Assembly (NCBI RefSeq): GCF_000571935.1
Contig: NZ_ATAX01000016.1
Location: 1 to 64,000 of the forward strand
Reading direction: 5' to 3'
Length of the DNA: 64,000 nt
Source: Ruminococcus flavefaciens 007c
GTDB taxonomy: Bacteria > Bacillota > Clostridia > Oscillospirales > Ruminococcaceae
Position 1 is the stretch's first letter; every line of letters starts with the position of its first letter. Both the position numbers and the translations under genes were made by a program. Shown piece by piece: positions 7,544-16,553 of the stretch. The notes under the pieces are model-generated. The model was given only the letters and a program-made list of their open reading frames with translations, was not told where the DNA came from and did not search any database.

Positions 7544-9418
7544 ATGAAACTATCATCAGCTTTAAGTGCCGCTATTGCAGCAGCTGTAATGCTGCTCCCC
7601 TCATTCACTGCAAAAGCGGAAACAACACTTTCTGTGACAGTTCCCGGAGATATTAACCTCAGCAACAGTTTCACACTCTCTGATCTGGTCACAATGCAGA
7701 ATTATCTCCACGGCAAGACCACACTCAGCGAACAGGCATTCATCAATGCTGATCTCAACAGCGATGGCACCGTTGATATATTCGATATGTGCCTTTTCAG
7801 AAAAAAAATGATCTCAGAGTCGGGAGGCTTTACCAAAACAGTCAGCGATCTTCAGTATTCGGATAAAATGCATAGTGATCCCCATGAGGATTATATCCTT
7901 TCAACAGATGATCTTAACAGATACTTCAGCCCGCTGCACGTCATAACTGTTGACGGTGACTGCTTTGATGTACCGACATATACGGATGAGGATATAGAGA
8001 AGTTTACAGAGATATACAACGAGGAATTCTTTAAGGATAACATTCTCCTACTGAAAACCGAGCTCAAACCTGACGGCGGTGAGAACAATATCGGAGATGT
8101 ATACTATTCGGGAGACCATATAGAAGCTGAGTTCTTTCAGACATATTCGGGTGAAAGAACCAACAGCTATGAGGAGCACCTTCAGCTTTTACAGGTGGTT
8201 ATACCAAGAACTTTAAACAATGCAAAGGGATTTGACTGGGTGTACAGGTATCCCGACGCAGAAGCAAAGGTCGAATCGGAATTTACCAGCGAGCTTACAG
8301 GCAGCGGCTGGAAAGCAGCAGTATACGGGCAATCGCCTCAAATCTTTACAAGCAAAGCTCTCTTTGACAAGTGGACAGAAGGAAAATTCCACAGTGCAGT
8401 TGAAAGATCCTTGAAGAACAAGTACAACGAAGAATTCTTTGCTCAAAACGCCCTTGTTCTTAACCTTACGGCACAGAGCAATGGTTCATGTCCCATAACT
8501 GCCGATGCTCAGGTCACAGCCAATAAAGTAACGCTTACATACGACCGTGATCTCACGGGAGCCAAGACATCTAAGGGCGTGTATATAACTCAGGCAGTCA
8601 TCCCCAAAGGAGCGTGTCACAATTATAAAGCTGAAGTCATACGGAGCTGGGAAAAACCTGTCCTACTTGATCACAAGGAATACGATCTCGGAATGCTTTG
8701 CGAAACGCATAATAAAGACATGACGAAAACATTCGGAATGAAGCCGCGATGGGTAAATTCGCAGGAAGAGCTCGATGAGTACCTCGGCGAGTATCTTACT
8801 GACGAAGCAATCGAGCTGATAAATGCAAAGCTCTATGTACACAGCGCTTACGTCTGGGTTGATTACGATGTAATAGGCGCTACACACAAGCTTTCATCAT
8901 CTTATGTATCACAGGATGAAAAAATACTCGAACTGAATACGGTCTCTTCAACGCCTTTCGGTGATATAGGAGGTGCGTTCCTTCATATTCTTACTACCTC
9001 AAATGATATTTCAGGATATGAAGTAAAAATACACGATTTCTATGTAAATGACAATTATCCGATACTGGACAAAGAACCGATCGAAATAGATTTCATGGAC
9101 GGCAGTCTCTATGACTCCAGAACACTGTTCGTAAACCAGTACGGCTTCGGAGGCGAATACTCGGCAGACCTCTACCTGACACACTCGGGAGGCGGTCCTA
9201 TACGGTACAGCAGTTATGAATATATCGGTACGATCGAGCTTTTCCCTGACTATGAACCGTTCACCGGGGAATATACATACACAGAAAACGATGACGGCAG
9301 CCACACAGTTACAGGTTCGGATTTCTCTTTAAAATACACTGATGGTATTCTTAAGGTAAGCTGCAAAACTTCACCTGATTCCGATTACACCGATTATGAA
9401 TTTGAGATTGGCAAATAA
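7544..9418 (+). CDS. Secreted protein with N-terminal dockerin
   Basis: Exported protein of 624 residues. A signal peptide covers residues 1-25, ending at A-K-A. A type I dockerin follows directly at about 35-92, with two calcium loops: G-D-I-N-L-S-N-S-F-T-L-S-D and D-L-N-S-D-G-T-V-D-I-F-D. The remaining 530 residues are unrecognised. They contain two similar stretches, near 155-165 and 295-305 (both Y-N-E-E-F-F followed by L-L-L or A-L-V-L), suggesting a duplicated domain. Dockerins normally sit at the C-terminus, so the placement is unusual. ATG 7544 follows an AGAAGG site. It is the first of three plus-strand dockerin genes in a row. The dockerin predicts attachment to a cohesin scaffold on the cell surface; no catalytic domain is seen. 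Confidence 0.85.
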   Translation: MKLSSALSAAIAAAVMLLPSFTAKAETTLSVTVPGDINLSNSFTLSDLVTMQNYLHGKTTLSEQAFINADLNSDGTVDIFDMCLFRKKMISESGGFTKTVSDLQYSDKMHSDPHEDYILSTDDLNRYFSPLHVITVDGDCFDVPTYTDEDIEKFTEIYNEEFFKDNILLLKTELKPDGGENNIGDVYYSGDHIEAEFFQTYSGERTNSYEEHLQLLQVVIPRTLNNAKGFDWVYRYPDAEAKVESEFTSELTGSGWKAAVYGQSPQIFTSKALFDKWTEGKFHSAVERSLKNKYNEEFFAQNALVLNLTAQSNGSCPITADAQVTANKVTLTYDRDLTGAKTSKGVYITQAVIPKGACHNYKAEVIRSWEKPVLLDHKEYDLGMLCETHNKDMTKTFGMKPRWVNSQEELDEYLGEYLTDEAIELINAKLYVHSAYVWVDYDVIGATHKLSSSYVSQDEKILELNTVSSTPFGDIGGAFLHILTTSNDISGYEVKIHDFYVNDNYPILDKEPIEIDFMDGSLYDSRTLFVNQYGFGGEYSADLYLTHSGGGPIRYSSYEYIGTIELFPDYEPFTGEYTYTENDDGSHTVTGSDFSLKYTDGILKVSCKTSPDSDYTDYEFEIGK

Positions 9419-9484
9419 ATACAACGTAAAGAAAGCCTGCACAGGCATCTATGATATTATTCATTTATGAATGGAGGATTAACA

Positions 9485-12379
9485 ATGAAGAATCAATTTA
9501 TCGCTTTACTGACAACAGGTATGCTGCTGTCATCCGTAACAGCACTGCCGCCCGCATTTGCAGCCGATCAGGTCAAACCTGCTCCCGCAGCAACCACAAT
9601 TCCGGACTGGGTACCCAGGACCTTCAGCTCTGTTCTTGAATTCAGAAACACATACGGAGCTACACATATTGAAGACGGTTTTATCTGCGTTGTAAGCAAA
9701 TTTCAGGCCGAAAAACTATCGGATAATGAACCTAGAGGAATGCTGCGTTATGATACCATAGCAACAGACGAATCTGTAAAAACTCTGATGCACAGACCTT
9801 ACAGCAGTATCGAAAGTCAGTATTACTACGATGTAGCAGTATTTGATCCGCAGCAGGCAGGCGACTTTGATATTGCCGTGGTTGACACCTTTGTAGAAGA
9901 AAAGGATCCCGACCTTAGATACGGCCATGCCATCTCCCGCTATTCCTTCTCGGCAAAAAGCGATACGGATATCACCGAGACTGATATATACAGCTGGCTG
10001 CCTGACTGCAAGAAGGAGTTCAGTGAGTACACAAATAAAAACACATATTTATCCGTAAAGGATAATTATGTTGTGTTCGGTCTTTCTCATAACGCAGGTA
10101 CAGCCTATAACTGGACTCTGAAGGACGGCGGAAAAGAATGCTTTGAGCTTGAAGCAGTCAGTGATTGCAGTCCCGTATCTGATGTTCCTCTTGACGGCGG
10201 ACAGATCAATAAGATCTACGTATATAAGGCAGTCAAGGACGGCTATGATAAGATATCCTACGAATTCGGACCGATTTATGACACAAACGCAGAGGATAAA
10301 ACAACTCTCCTCGCTGACTGCGCAGTAATAAATAATGCACAGACCGTACTGCTTTCGGGCAATATGAGATTTACGATCGTTGACTATGATACCGGCGAGC
10401 CTATTGCTTTTACCGAAGGTGATGATCCTGTTATCTGGTCAAATGTACGCTATGACACACCTGAAGGAAGTCTCACACAGGATAGTCAGCCCATGAGATT
10501 CCTGACAAATCCTGTCATCGACAAGAGCGCAGGATTACACCTTGATGCAGACTATTTTTCATTCGGATTGAGTTGTCCTCCAAAAGGCTATTCACTCCCC
10601 GAAACGGATGGTTCTACCCCCGGTTATTACAACGGTAATGTAATTCCTGAGGATTATATGACCGTCACAAAATATGAAAACAAAACTGCCGATGTTGTGT
10701 TCAGACTGAAAAAGAGCAGCGCTGTCAGCAAGAAGATAACAAAGATAACCTTCTATGACAAGGATACAGGCGAACTGATCGACATTCCCGAAGGTAATAC
10801 ATTCCTTCTGAAATGCACATCCGGCGAGCCTTCCACAGGTGAGATATATGATATTGAATCAAATCCCTGTACGATCGACTCTGTTAATGTATTTGAAAAG
10901 TCATGCAGTTATTCTTTCCACTCAGATGAGACATGGGGCGGGTATGATTATCTTGAATTCGAGATAATATCCGAAAGCACAGATAACGTCGAGCTGAAGT
11001 GCAGAATGAAGTGGGTTCCCTACGGCGACGCCAACGGAGACGGTCTGTCAAGCATTTCGGATCTGGTGTTCATGCAAAAATGGCTGCTTGGCATGGCCGA
11101 TACCGAGCTTTCCGACCTGAAGGCTGTTGATTTCTGCCGTGACAACATAATTGACGTATTTGACCTTATCCGTATGAGAAAACACATTCTCCGTTCAATA
11201 AATCTGCCTGTCGCAGTAAACATCAACATAAAAGACGGAGATGAAGGAACAGATAAAACCTGGAAAGTATATCAGAATGGCGATAATTACATACTGTATT
11301 ATGATGAGAAGAGAACGGATATGGATATTGAGCCGTTGATGCTTCCGATCTCAGAACAGGATTATCGCAGGATAATGGCTCAGGACTACGAACTGCTCAT
11401 CAATAACACCTTGCATGTGACAATACCTGTATTGAGCAGTATACAGCAGGACACTGTTCTTACCTATGCAGACGGTTCACAAAGGAGAACTTCTGCAAAT
11501 ATGGCAAGTATTTTTATCAAGCTTGAAAATCTTAAGGAAAAATATCTGAGCAATAACAATACTTATGTTGTACCTGAAAGATTTACTACAAATGCTGCGC
11601 CTTTGTGGGTTATGGTAAATGATCTGAAATTTTATCTTGGTCCTGATGAAAGTTATAAATCTGTAGATAAAATTCCCAGTGGAACAGTGCTTTGGGAACT
11701 GGGGTGTCAGAATGATGATAATGTATGGTTATTTACAAAATTCAATGGTCAGTACGGCTGGATAAAGACCGTTGAAGATGATAATGATACCGTTACGTAT
11801 TATTTCCCTGAATTTGTTGACAAGCCTGTTATCTACCTGTATCCCGAGGAGAAGACGGATGTTCATGTTGAACTTGAACTGACTGAATCCGAGCTTTCAA
11901 CCACATATCCCAGGTATAATAACGGCTGGGACGTTGTGGCTTATCCTGACGGAAAGCTTCTGAACAAGGCAGACGGCACTCACCATAATTACCTGTTCTG
12001 GGACGCTGCAAACAGCCGCACTAAATTTGATTTCTCAAAGGGATTCTGTGTTGCAGGCGCTGATACTGAGAGCTTCCTCAAAGAAAAGCTCACATATATG
12101 GGCTTGACAGAAGAAGAAATGAACGAGTTCATCGTATACTGGCTGCCGAGAATGGAGCATAACAAGTATAATCTCATCTCTTTCCAGGGAGACGCATATA
12201 CGAACTCCGCTAAACTCAGCATCACACCTTCACCTGACAGTATCTGCCGCATCTTCATGACTTATATCCCCCTTGAAAATGCCTTGGATATTGAACCCCA
12301 GCAGCTTGAGTCCTTTGAAAGAAATGGCTTTACAGTTGTTGAATGGGGCGGAAGCGAGCTCCGTCCGCATAACGCATAA
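9485..12379 (+). CDS. Large secreted protein with internal dockerin, SH3-like domain and conserved C-terminal domain
   Basis: Exported protein of 964 residues. ATG 9485 follows GGAGG at 7 bases and starts a signal peptide ending near A-F-A-A-D. Residues 25-510 carry a repeated-looking region that begins I-P-D-W-V-P and is shared with the next gene. A dockerin lies at about 515-575 (G-D-A-N-G-D-G, then V-D-F-C-R-D-N-I-I-D-V-F-D). Next comes an SH3-like stretch near 700-760 (P-L-W-V-M-V ... Y-G-W-I-K-T). The last 190 residues begin K-P-V-I-Y-L-Y-P-E-E-K-T and contain Y-L-F-W-D-A and F-I-V-Y-W-L-P-R-M, a domain found in many anaerobe surface proteins, without assigned function. It could be a multi-domain cellulosome accessory or surface protein. 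No glycosidase domain is seen. Confidence 0.85.
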   Translation: MKNQFIALLTTGMLLSSVTALPPAFAADQVKPAPAATTIPDWVPRTFSSVLEFRNTYGATHIEDGFICVVSKFQAEKLSDNEPRGMLRYDTIATDESVKTLMHRPYSSIESQYYYDVAVFDPQQAGDFDIAVVDTFVEEKDPDLRYGHAISRYSFSAKSDTDITETDIYSWLPDCKKEFSEYTNKNTYLSVKDNYVVFGLSHNAGTAYNWTLKDGGKECFELEAVSDCSPVSDVPLDGGQINKIYVYKAVKDGYDKISYEFGPIYDTNAEDKTTLLADCAVINNAQTVLLSGNMRFTIVDYDTGEPIAFTEGDDPVIWSNVRYDTPEGSLTQDSQPMRFLTNPVIDKSAGLHLDADYFSFGLSCPPKGYSLPETDGSTPGYYNGNVIPEDYMTVTKYENKTADVVFRLKKSSAVSKKITKITFYDKDTGELIDIPEGNTFLLKCTSGEPSTGEIYDIESNPCTIDSVNVFEKSCSYSFHSDETWGGYDYLEFEIISESTDNVELKCRMKWVPYGDANGDGLSSISDLVFMQKWLLGMADTELSDLKAVDFCRDNIIDVFDLIRMRKHILRSINLPVAVNINIKDGDEGTDKTWKVYQNGDNYILYYDEKRTDMDIEPLMLPISEQDYRRIMAQDYELLINNTLHVTIPVLSSIQQDTVLTYADGSQRRTSANMASIFIKLENLKEKYLSNNNTYVVPERFTTNAAPLWVMVNDLKFYLGPDESYKSVDKIPSGTVLWELGCQNDDNVWLFTKFNGQYGWIKTVEDDNDTVTYYFPEFVDKPVIYLYPEEKTDVHVELELTESELSTTYPRYNNGWDVVAYPDGKLLNKADGTHHNYLFWDAANSRTKFDFSKGFCVAGADTESFLKEKLTYMGLTEEEMNEFIVYWLPRMEHNKYNLISFQGDAYTNSAKLSITPSPDSICRIFMTYIPLENALDIEPQQLESFERNGFTVVEWGGSELRPHNA

Positions 12380-12395
12380 AAACGGGATAACAACC

Positions 12396-12425
12396 AAATG
12401 TCCGCCCCCTGTGGGCGGACATTTT
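12396..12425 (+). terminator. Hairpin after the large dockerin gene
   Basis: Near-perfect stem AATGTCCGCCC/GGGCGGACATT with a short T run (ATTTTC). It is a probable terminator between two dockerin genes. Confidence 0.65.
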
Positions 12426-12456
12426 CATAATAATATGTACCGCATAAAAACAATAC

Positions 12457-12485
12457 TTGACGTTGCGGAAGTTTTGTGATACGAT
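12457..12485 (+). promoter_or_regulatory. Sigma-A type promoter of the third dockerin gene
   Basis: TTGACG (12457-12462), 17 bases, TACGAT (12480-12485), placed about 50 bases before ATG 12538. This gives the gene its own promoter after the preceding hairpin. Confidence 0.6.
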
Positions 12486-12537
12486 ATTATCAACAGAACA
12501 AAGCCCCTCTGAAATACCAAAAGGAAGGTGAAAAATC

Positions 12538-14346
12538 ATGAAAGCATCAAAACTCGCAGCATCATTCACCGCAGCGGCCTTGCTGCTCTGTTCAGGCATA
12601 ATCCCACCTGACATCTGTCCTGCTGTTCATGCGGAAGAGGCTTCTGACAGCATACAGCTTCCCGAATGGGTACCGCAAAACCGAAATGCTGCCTGTCAGT
12701 TCTATAACCTTCATGGCGGCACCTACATACAGGACGGCCTTCTTTGCGTGACCTTTTGCAGAAGCTACTCTATGAGTGAAGATGCAGCGAAAGCAGAATA
12801 CATCGTTTCTGTTTCCGAGGGCGTAATGGAAGAAATCTTCCATGAACAATATAATGACCAGACAGGATCCGATATTGAGGTATTCGTCTACAAGCCTGTC
12901 AGCGCAGGCAATTTCAAGACTTCACTTACCTGTCCCTCAGTGGATACCCTTACCGATTTCGAAGGTAATAATTATATCCCCTCTTATGAGTTCATTGTTG
13001 ATGATATGCTGAATATCACCGAAACAGACCTTTATGCCAAGCTTCCCGACTGCATGGCTGAGCTCGAAGAATTCTCCCAGGAACATGGTACAGTTTCGGT
13101 CATTGATGATAAGATTGTATTCTGTCTGCAAAATCCAACGACATTTTTTTCTGAATGGCATGAGGGGTACTGCTCAGAAAATATGCGTCAAGCAGCAAAA
13201 TGGAGCTGTTCAAACAAGACGAGATTCGCAGGCTTTTTCGCAGGCCCGAGAGATACGTCAGATATTGTAGTATATGAAGCAATTTCGGAAGGACCTGTGT
13301 ATGTACGCTGGGACGTGGTCGATACATACAACCATGACGATATTTACTACGGCTTTGCAGCTGCCTATCAGGATACCTCCCTCAAAACTCCTTCCCTTTC
13401 AAAGGGAGATGCAAGAATAAAGATAACAGATTACGAAACAGGCGAACCTGTTATACTCGATGAGGATACCGGCTTCGATATTCACCGCAGAACAAGTGTT
13501 ACAGACAGCAGTACTCTTATTACTCCTATATCGTCTAACCCCTGCGTTATACCTGATCTGTGCAAACCTTCAAGCAGCTTTCAATCCGGTACGAAAGTAA
13601 GCATTCCCGTTTCATCAGATGCACTCGATTTCAAACTTGTTATTCCGGATGAATATGAAGTTCCGAAGGATGGATTCGGAGTTGAACAGAAAAAAGCTTA
13701 TATGACGATCACGGTAGTCAACGGTGAAGCATATGATATAGAATACAGAGTCTCAGCAACGCTTTCAGGAGATGTGAACGGTGACGGTGAATTCAATACC
13801 GCCGACCTTGTAACTCTTCAGAAATGGCTGCTGGGTAAGTCAGATACGGTATTGAAGAACTGGAAAGCAGTGGATTACTGCAATGATAACGTGATCGATT
13901 CCCTTGATCTGTGTCTGATGCGAAAAGCTCTTATCATTGCACAGCAGGAACCGCCGATCACGCTGTTCGTACTGGATCAGTCACGCACCCGCAATACCGG
14001 GAATGGCACCGAAAAACAACGCATCATAACTTGTATCGAAAACACAGATCTTGCTGAAAATGAAGATATACTCAGCCTTACTCAAAAAATATCGGATAAT
14101 ATCGATAAGTATGAGAATATGAAGCTGCAAAGGCTCAATTTCTCCGTTGAGGATTACGGCGAAGATGTACTTTATCTGGTATACCGCAAGCCGGATCAGG
14201 ATCCCGACAGAATGGTGATCTGCACATATGGAGAGAGTTGTTCATGGCTCGATGATGAGGACGTTAAAAATCTTGTCATACTATTGATCGAAAACGGATA
14301 TTTTGCAAAAGAATCCGATGCCTTAGCATTTAAGGAAGCACGGTAA
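12538..14346 (+). CDS. Secreted dockerin protein, paralogue of the preceding gene
   Basis: Exported protein of 602 residues. The signal peptide ends near V-H-A-E-E. The following 370 residues are paralogous to the N-terminal half of the 964-residue protein upstream: both start with (I/L)-P-(D/E)-W-V-P, then G-(A/G)-T-(H/Y)-I-(E/Q)-D-G, and both contain T-E-T-D-(I/L)-Y and T-D/I-Y-E/D-T-G-E-P. A dockerin lies at about 410-470 (G-D-V-N-G-D-G-E-F, second loop V-D-Y-C-N-D-N-V-I-D). A tail of 130 unrecognised residues follows it. The gene lacks the SH3-like and C-terminal domains of its neighbour. AGGAAGG precedes ATG 12538. It arose by tandem duplication with domain loss or gain. The function is unknown beyond likely cohesin binding. 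Confidence 0.85.
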   Translation: MKASKLAASFTAAALLLCSGIIPPDICPAVHAEEASDSIQLPEWVPQNRNAACQFYNLHGGTYIQDGLLCVTFCRSYSMSEDAAKAEYIVSVSEGVMEEIFHEQYNDQTGSDIEVFVYKPVSAGNFKTSLTCPSVDTLTDFEGNNYIPSYEFIVDDMLNITETDLYAKLPDCMAELEEFSQEHGTVSVIDDKIVFCLQNPTTFFSEWHEGYCSENMRQAAKWSCSNKTRFAGFFAGPRDTSDIVVYEAISEGPVYVRWDVVDTYNHDDIYYGFAAAYQDTSLKTPSLSKGDARIKITDYETGEPVILDEDTGFDIHRRTSVTDSSTLITPISSNPCVIPDLCKPSSSFQSGTKVSIPVSSDALDFKLVIPDEYEVPKDGFGVEQKKAYMTITVVNGEAYDIEYRVSATLSGDVNGDGEFNTADLVTLQKWLLGKSDTVLKNWKAVDYCNDNVIDSLDLCLMRKALIIAQQEPPITLFVLDQSRTRNTGNGTEKQRIITCIENTDLAENEDILSLTQKISDNIDKYENMKLQRLNFSVEDYGEDVLYLVYRKPDQDPDRMVICTYGESCSWLDDEDVKNLVILLIENGYFAKESDALAFKEAR

Positions 14347-14385
14347 CGAAATCTTTCATTTCGTTACCGACACCATAACAAAATT

Positions 14386-14442
14386 CAGCTGTGACAGCAA
14401 TTATGCGGATATTCGCATGGTTCACTGTCACAGCTGTTTTTA
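14386..14442. terminator. Branched terminator between convergent genes
   Basis: The outer stem CAGCTGTGACAG (14386-14397) pairs with CTGTCACAGCTG (14425-14436) and is followed by TTTTT. An inner ATGCG/CGCAT stem sits in the loop. A second perfect hairpin (CGGTAACGAAAT/ATTTCGTTACCG) lies just before it at 14341-14369. Confidence 0.7.
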
Positions 14443-14520
14443 TTTCATGATATATCCTGCATCAGCGTCGCAGGTACAGGCACACCAATATGGAGCATTT
14501 CCCCGCATATAGCTTCTTTT

Positions 14521-15687
14521 TCAGCTTTTATCGTCGTTTATATTATAAACTTCCTTCTCAAACCTGACAGCACTCTCGTTCTTTTCAGCATATACAATAA
14601 ATTCCGGTTCTTGCCAGTCATGAAGAGCCAGTGCAGAATTAAATTCTTTCATTTCCTCTGTAAGGAAGTCGGGGCGCCCCATATTAACTATTTTTTCGCC
14701 GTTAAAAACTCCGTCGCCCTGATATTCGTGTATTGTTTTTATCGTGTTATTCTTATCAAATTCAAGGATCTGACTCGTTCCGCTGCTCAATAAGTCACTT
14801 GCATGAATAAGATTCTCCTCAGGGCAAATATAAATACTCGATCCGCATACAATATATTCTTTACGTCCATATGCCTCAAAACGGCTCGTAAATTCCGATT
14901 TAACATATTCTTTCCCGTCATAAACGTACATATTTACATTTCCTTCTCCGAGGAAATTATATCCAAGGAACAGTTCAGGTATCGTATCATTGTTAAGATC
15001 AAAATAAGCATACCTTATATTCCATAATGCAGTTTGTGTATTCATCAATTTATCCATAATTTCCATGCGGGCACTGTCAAGTTCTTCCTGAGTTATATCA
15101 GTACGTTCTGTTTTCGGATTATTATGAACGAGAATATCGGACTGCCCGGAGTAATTTTGTTCTGAAGATGTTGTAACAGTTGTTGTATCATCAGAGGACG
15201 AAGCTGTTGTCTGCGTCGTTGTTTCCGTCGCCTTCTCCGTATCCTTTACTGTGGTAACAGGAGTACCTGATGAAGTTGTTTTCGCAGTGGTTAATGCTGA
15301 AGTCCTTGTAACTGAAGTAGTCACCTCGACTATCGGATCATTGTTATTCGGAACCATTACATTACGGTGATTTAACACTGCTATACTTCCGATCGTCAAA
15401 ACGACAGCCGCTGCCGAGCATAAAGCCACAAATATGATATGCGGCAACTTTTTACGGTTATATATTTCAACACCTGATACAGGATCTGCTCCTTCATCGT
15501 TTTCAGAAAACGTGTCATCTGTCATATCGGGTTTCTGCTTTTCCTTCTCATACTTTTTCATTGTATTTTTCAGTATTCTTTCCATATCTTTTTTATCAAT
15601 GTCCATTTTATCAGTACCGATTTCTTCAATGGTGTTCATATCTGAATTTTCGAGGATATCGAAGCCGAATATTTTATTATCGCTCAT
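14521..15687 (-). CDS. Membrane partner of ECF sigma (putative anti-sigma with outer domain)
   Basis: Single-span membrane protein of 388 residues encoded directly after an ECF sigma gene, with ATG overlapping the sigma stop by 4 bases. The cytoplasmic part (1-81) has a charged helix (D-M-E-R-I-L-K-N-T-M-K-K-Y, about 34-46) and the motif V-S-G-V-E at 70-74. The span is near 82-105. A Thr/Ser-rich linker covers about 120-185. The outer domain starts with I-T-Q-E-E-L-D-S-A and has a D-L-N-N-D-T-I-P-E-L-F stretch, resembling small lipoprotein or VCBS-like sensor domains. By position and topology it is the likely anti-sigma and sensor. It lacks a recognisable zinc anti-sigma motif, so this is inference. 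The same module occurs at three other places in this window. Confidence 0.7.
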   Translation of the reverse strand: MSDNKIFGFDILENSDMNTIEEIGTDKMDIDKKDMERILKNTMKKYEKEKQKPDMTDDTFSENDEGADPVSGVEIYNRKKLPHIIFVALCSAAAVVLTIGSIAVLNHRNVMVPNNNDPIVEVTTSVTRTSALTTAKTTSSGTPVTTVKDTEKATETTTQTTASSSDDTTTVTTSSEQNYSGQSDILVHNNPKTERTDITQEELDSARMEIMDKLMNTQTALWNIRYAYFDLNNDTIPELFLGYNFLGEGNVNMYVYDGKEYVKSEFTSRFEAYGRKEYIVCGSSIYICPEENLIHASDLLSSGTSQILEFDKNNTIKTIHEYQGDGVFNGEKIVNMGRPDFLTEEMKEFNSALALHDWQEPEFIVYAEKNESAVRFEKEVYNINDDKS

Positions 15688-16259
15688 ATATTTCCCTCCT
15701 TCAAACCGTATCCTTCAGCAGCAAGAAGCTCCTTTAGCTTTTTTAAAGCTCTGCTGCACCTCATTCTTACCGACGAGGGCGACATTGAATGTTTTTTTGC
15801 TATTTCGCTCGAATTCATATTATAATAATACTTCTGTATAATTATATCTGAATCAGGTTCCCCGAGGCTTTTTATCAGCTTCAGCAGCGTATTTTTCAGA
15901 ACATTGCGTTCCGTTTTTTCCATGATACAATCTGTATCGGCAATTTCAGCCGCCTCATTTTCAATATATACAGTATCTTTATGACGGGAAAGCTTTCTGT
16001 ACATCTGTATGGCTGTACGGTTTGCAATAACAGCGATGAATCCTTTCATATCGCCATTGAAGTTCCTGTCACGGTCATAGCTTATGAAGACGGATGAAAA
16101 AACATCTTCCACACATTCCTCAATATCCTCTCGATTGCCGCAGCTTCGCAGTTTATTGTAAATAATGGCATACACATAATTGAAATATTCGTAAAAAAGT
16201 GCAGTCTGCGCTTTGTATGGATCAATATCATACATTTTACGGTATTCATTATCTGTCAT
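15684..16259 (-). CDS. ECF RNA polymerase sigma factor
   Basis: Sigma-70 family factor of 191 residues. Region 2 lies at about 20-90 (F-Y-E-Y-F-N-Y-V-Y-A-I ... I-E-E-C-V-E-D-V-F). Region 4 is at 125-185, with the helix-turn-helix N-S-S-E-I-A-K-K-H-S-M-S-P-S-S-V-R-M-R. It has no region 1 or 3, as usual for ECF factors. It is coupled by ATGA to the membrane partner gene and is closely similar to the sigma factor at 29064-29624, sharing L-G-E-P-D-S-x-I-I-I-Q-K-Y. A sigma-A type promoter stands at 16369-16397. The regulon is unknown; exported dockerin genes lie on either side. Confidence 0.92.
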   Translation of the reverse strand: MTDNEYRKMYDIDPYKAQTALFYEYFNYVYAIIYNKLRSCGNREDIEECVEDVFSSVFISYDRDRNFNGDMKGFIAVIANRTAIQMYRKLSRHKDTVYIENEAAEIADTDCIMEKTERNVLKNTLLKLIKSLGEPDSDIIIQKYYYNMNSSEIAKKHSMSPSSVRMRCSRALKKLKELLAAEGYGLKEGNI

Positions 16260-16368
16260 ATGATCACCCCTTTATTCGATTACCTTCAAAAGTCTTTTGA
16301 ATTATAAGCGCTTTTATTATATATACTTGCTCCGAATCTTCAAAGTGCAACATATTTTTCTGAATTTT

Positions 16369-16397
16369 ATTATATCTTAAATCATGAATATTTTCAA
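16369..16397 (-). promoter_or_regulatory. Sigma-A type promoter of the ECF operon
   Basis: Minus-strand TTGAAA (16392-16397), 17 bases, TATAAT (16369-16374), about 110 bases before the sigma start. Confidence 0.6.
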
Positions 16398-16445
16398 CTG
16401 TATGATTTTTTCGCGATTATATGTAAAATTGAAACCAACAACGGC

Positions 16446-16470
16446 AAAAAAATAAACCGCCCGAAGGCGG
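16446..16470 (-). terminator. Terminator of the small dockerin gene
   Basis: On the minus strand the stem CCGCC, tetraloop TTCG, stem GGCGG is followed by TTTATTTTTTT. Confidence 0.75.
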
Positions 16471-16553
16471 CTAAAAACAATTACGGATATGTATTTATCA
16501 ATTATTTCTGAAAACTCTTTCTGTACGCGGAATAATACCCAACATCTCCCATA

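Noticed and set aside
14341..14369. Perfect hairpin CGGTAACGAAAT/ATTTCGTTACCG as a mobile repeat or terminator
   Set aside because: It occurs once, has no T run and no target duplication. It overlaps the end of the dockerin gene and is probably only a 3' stem.
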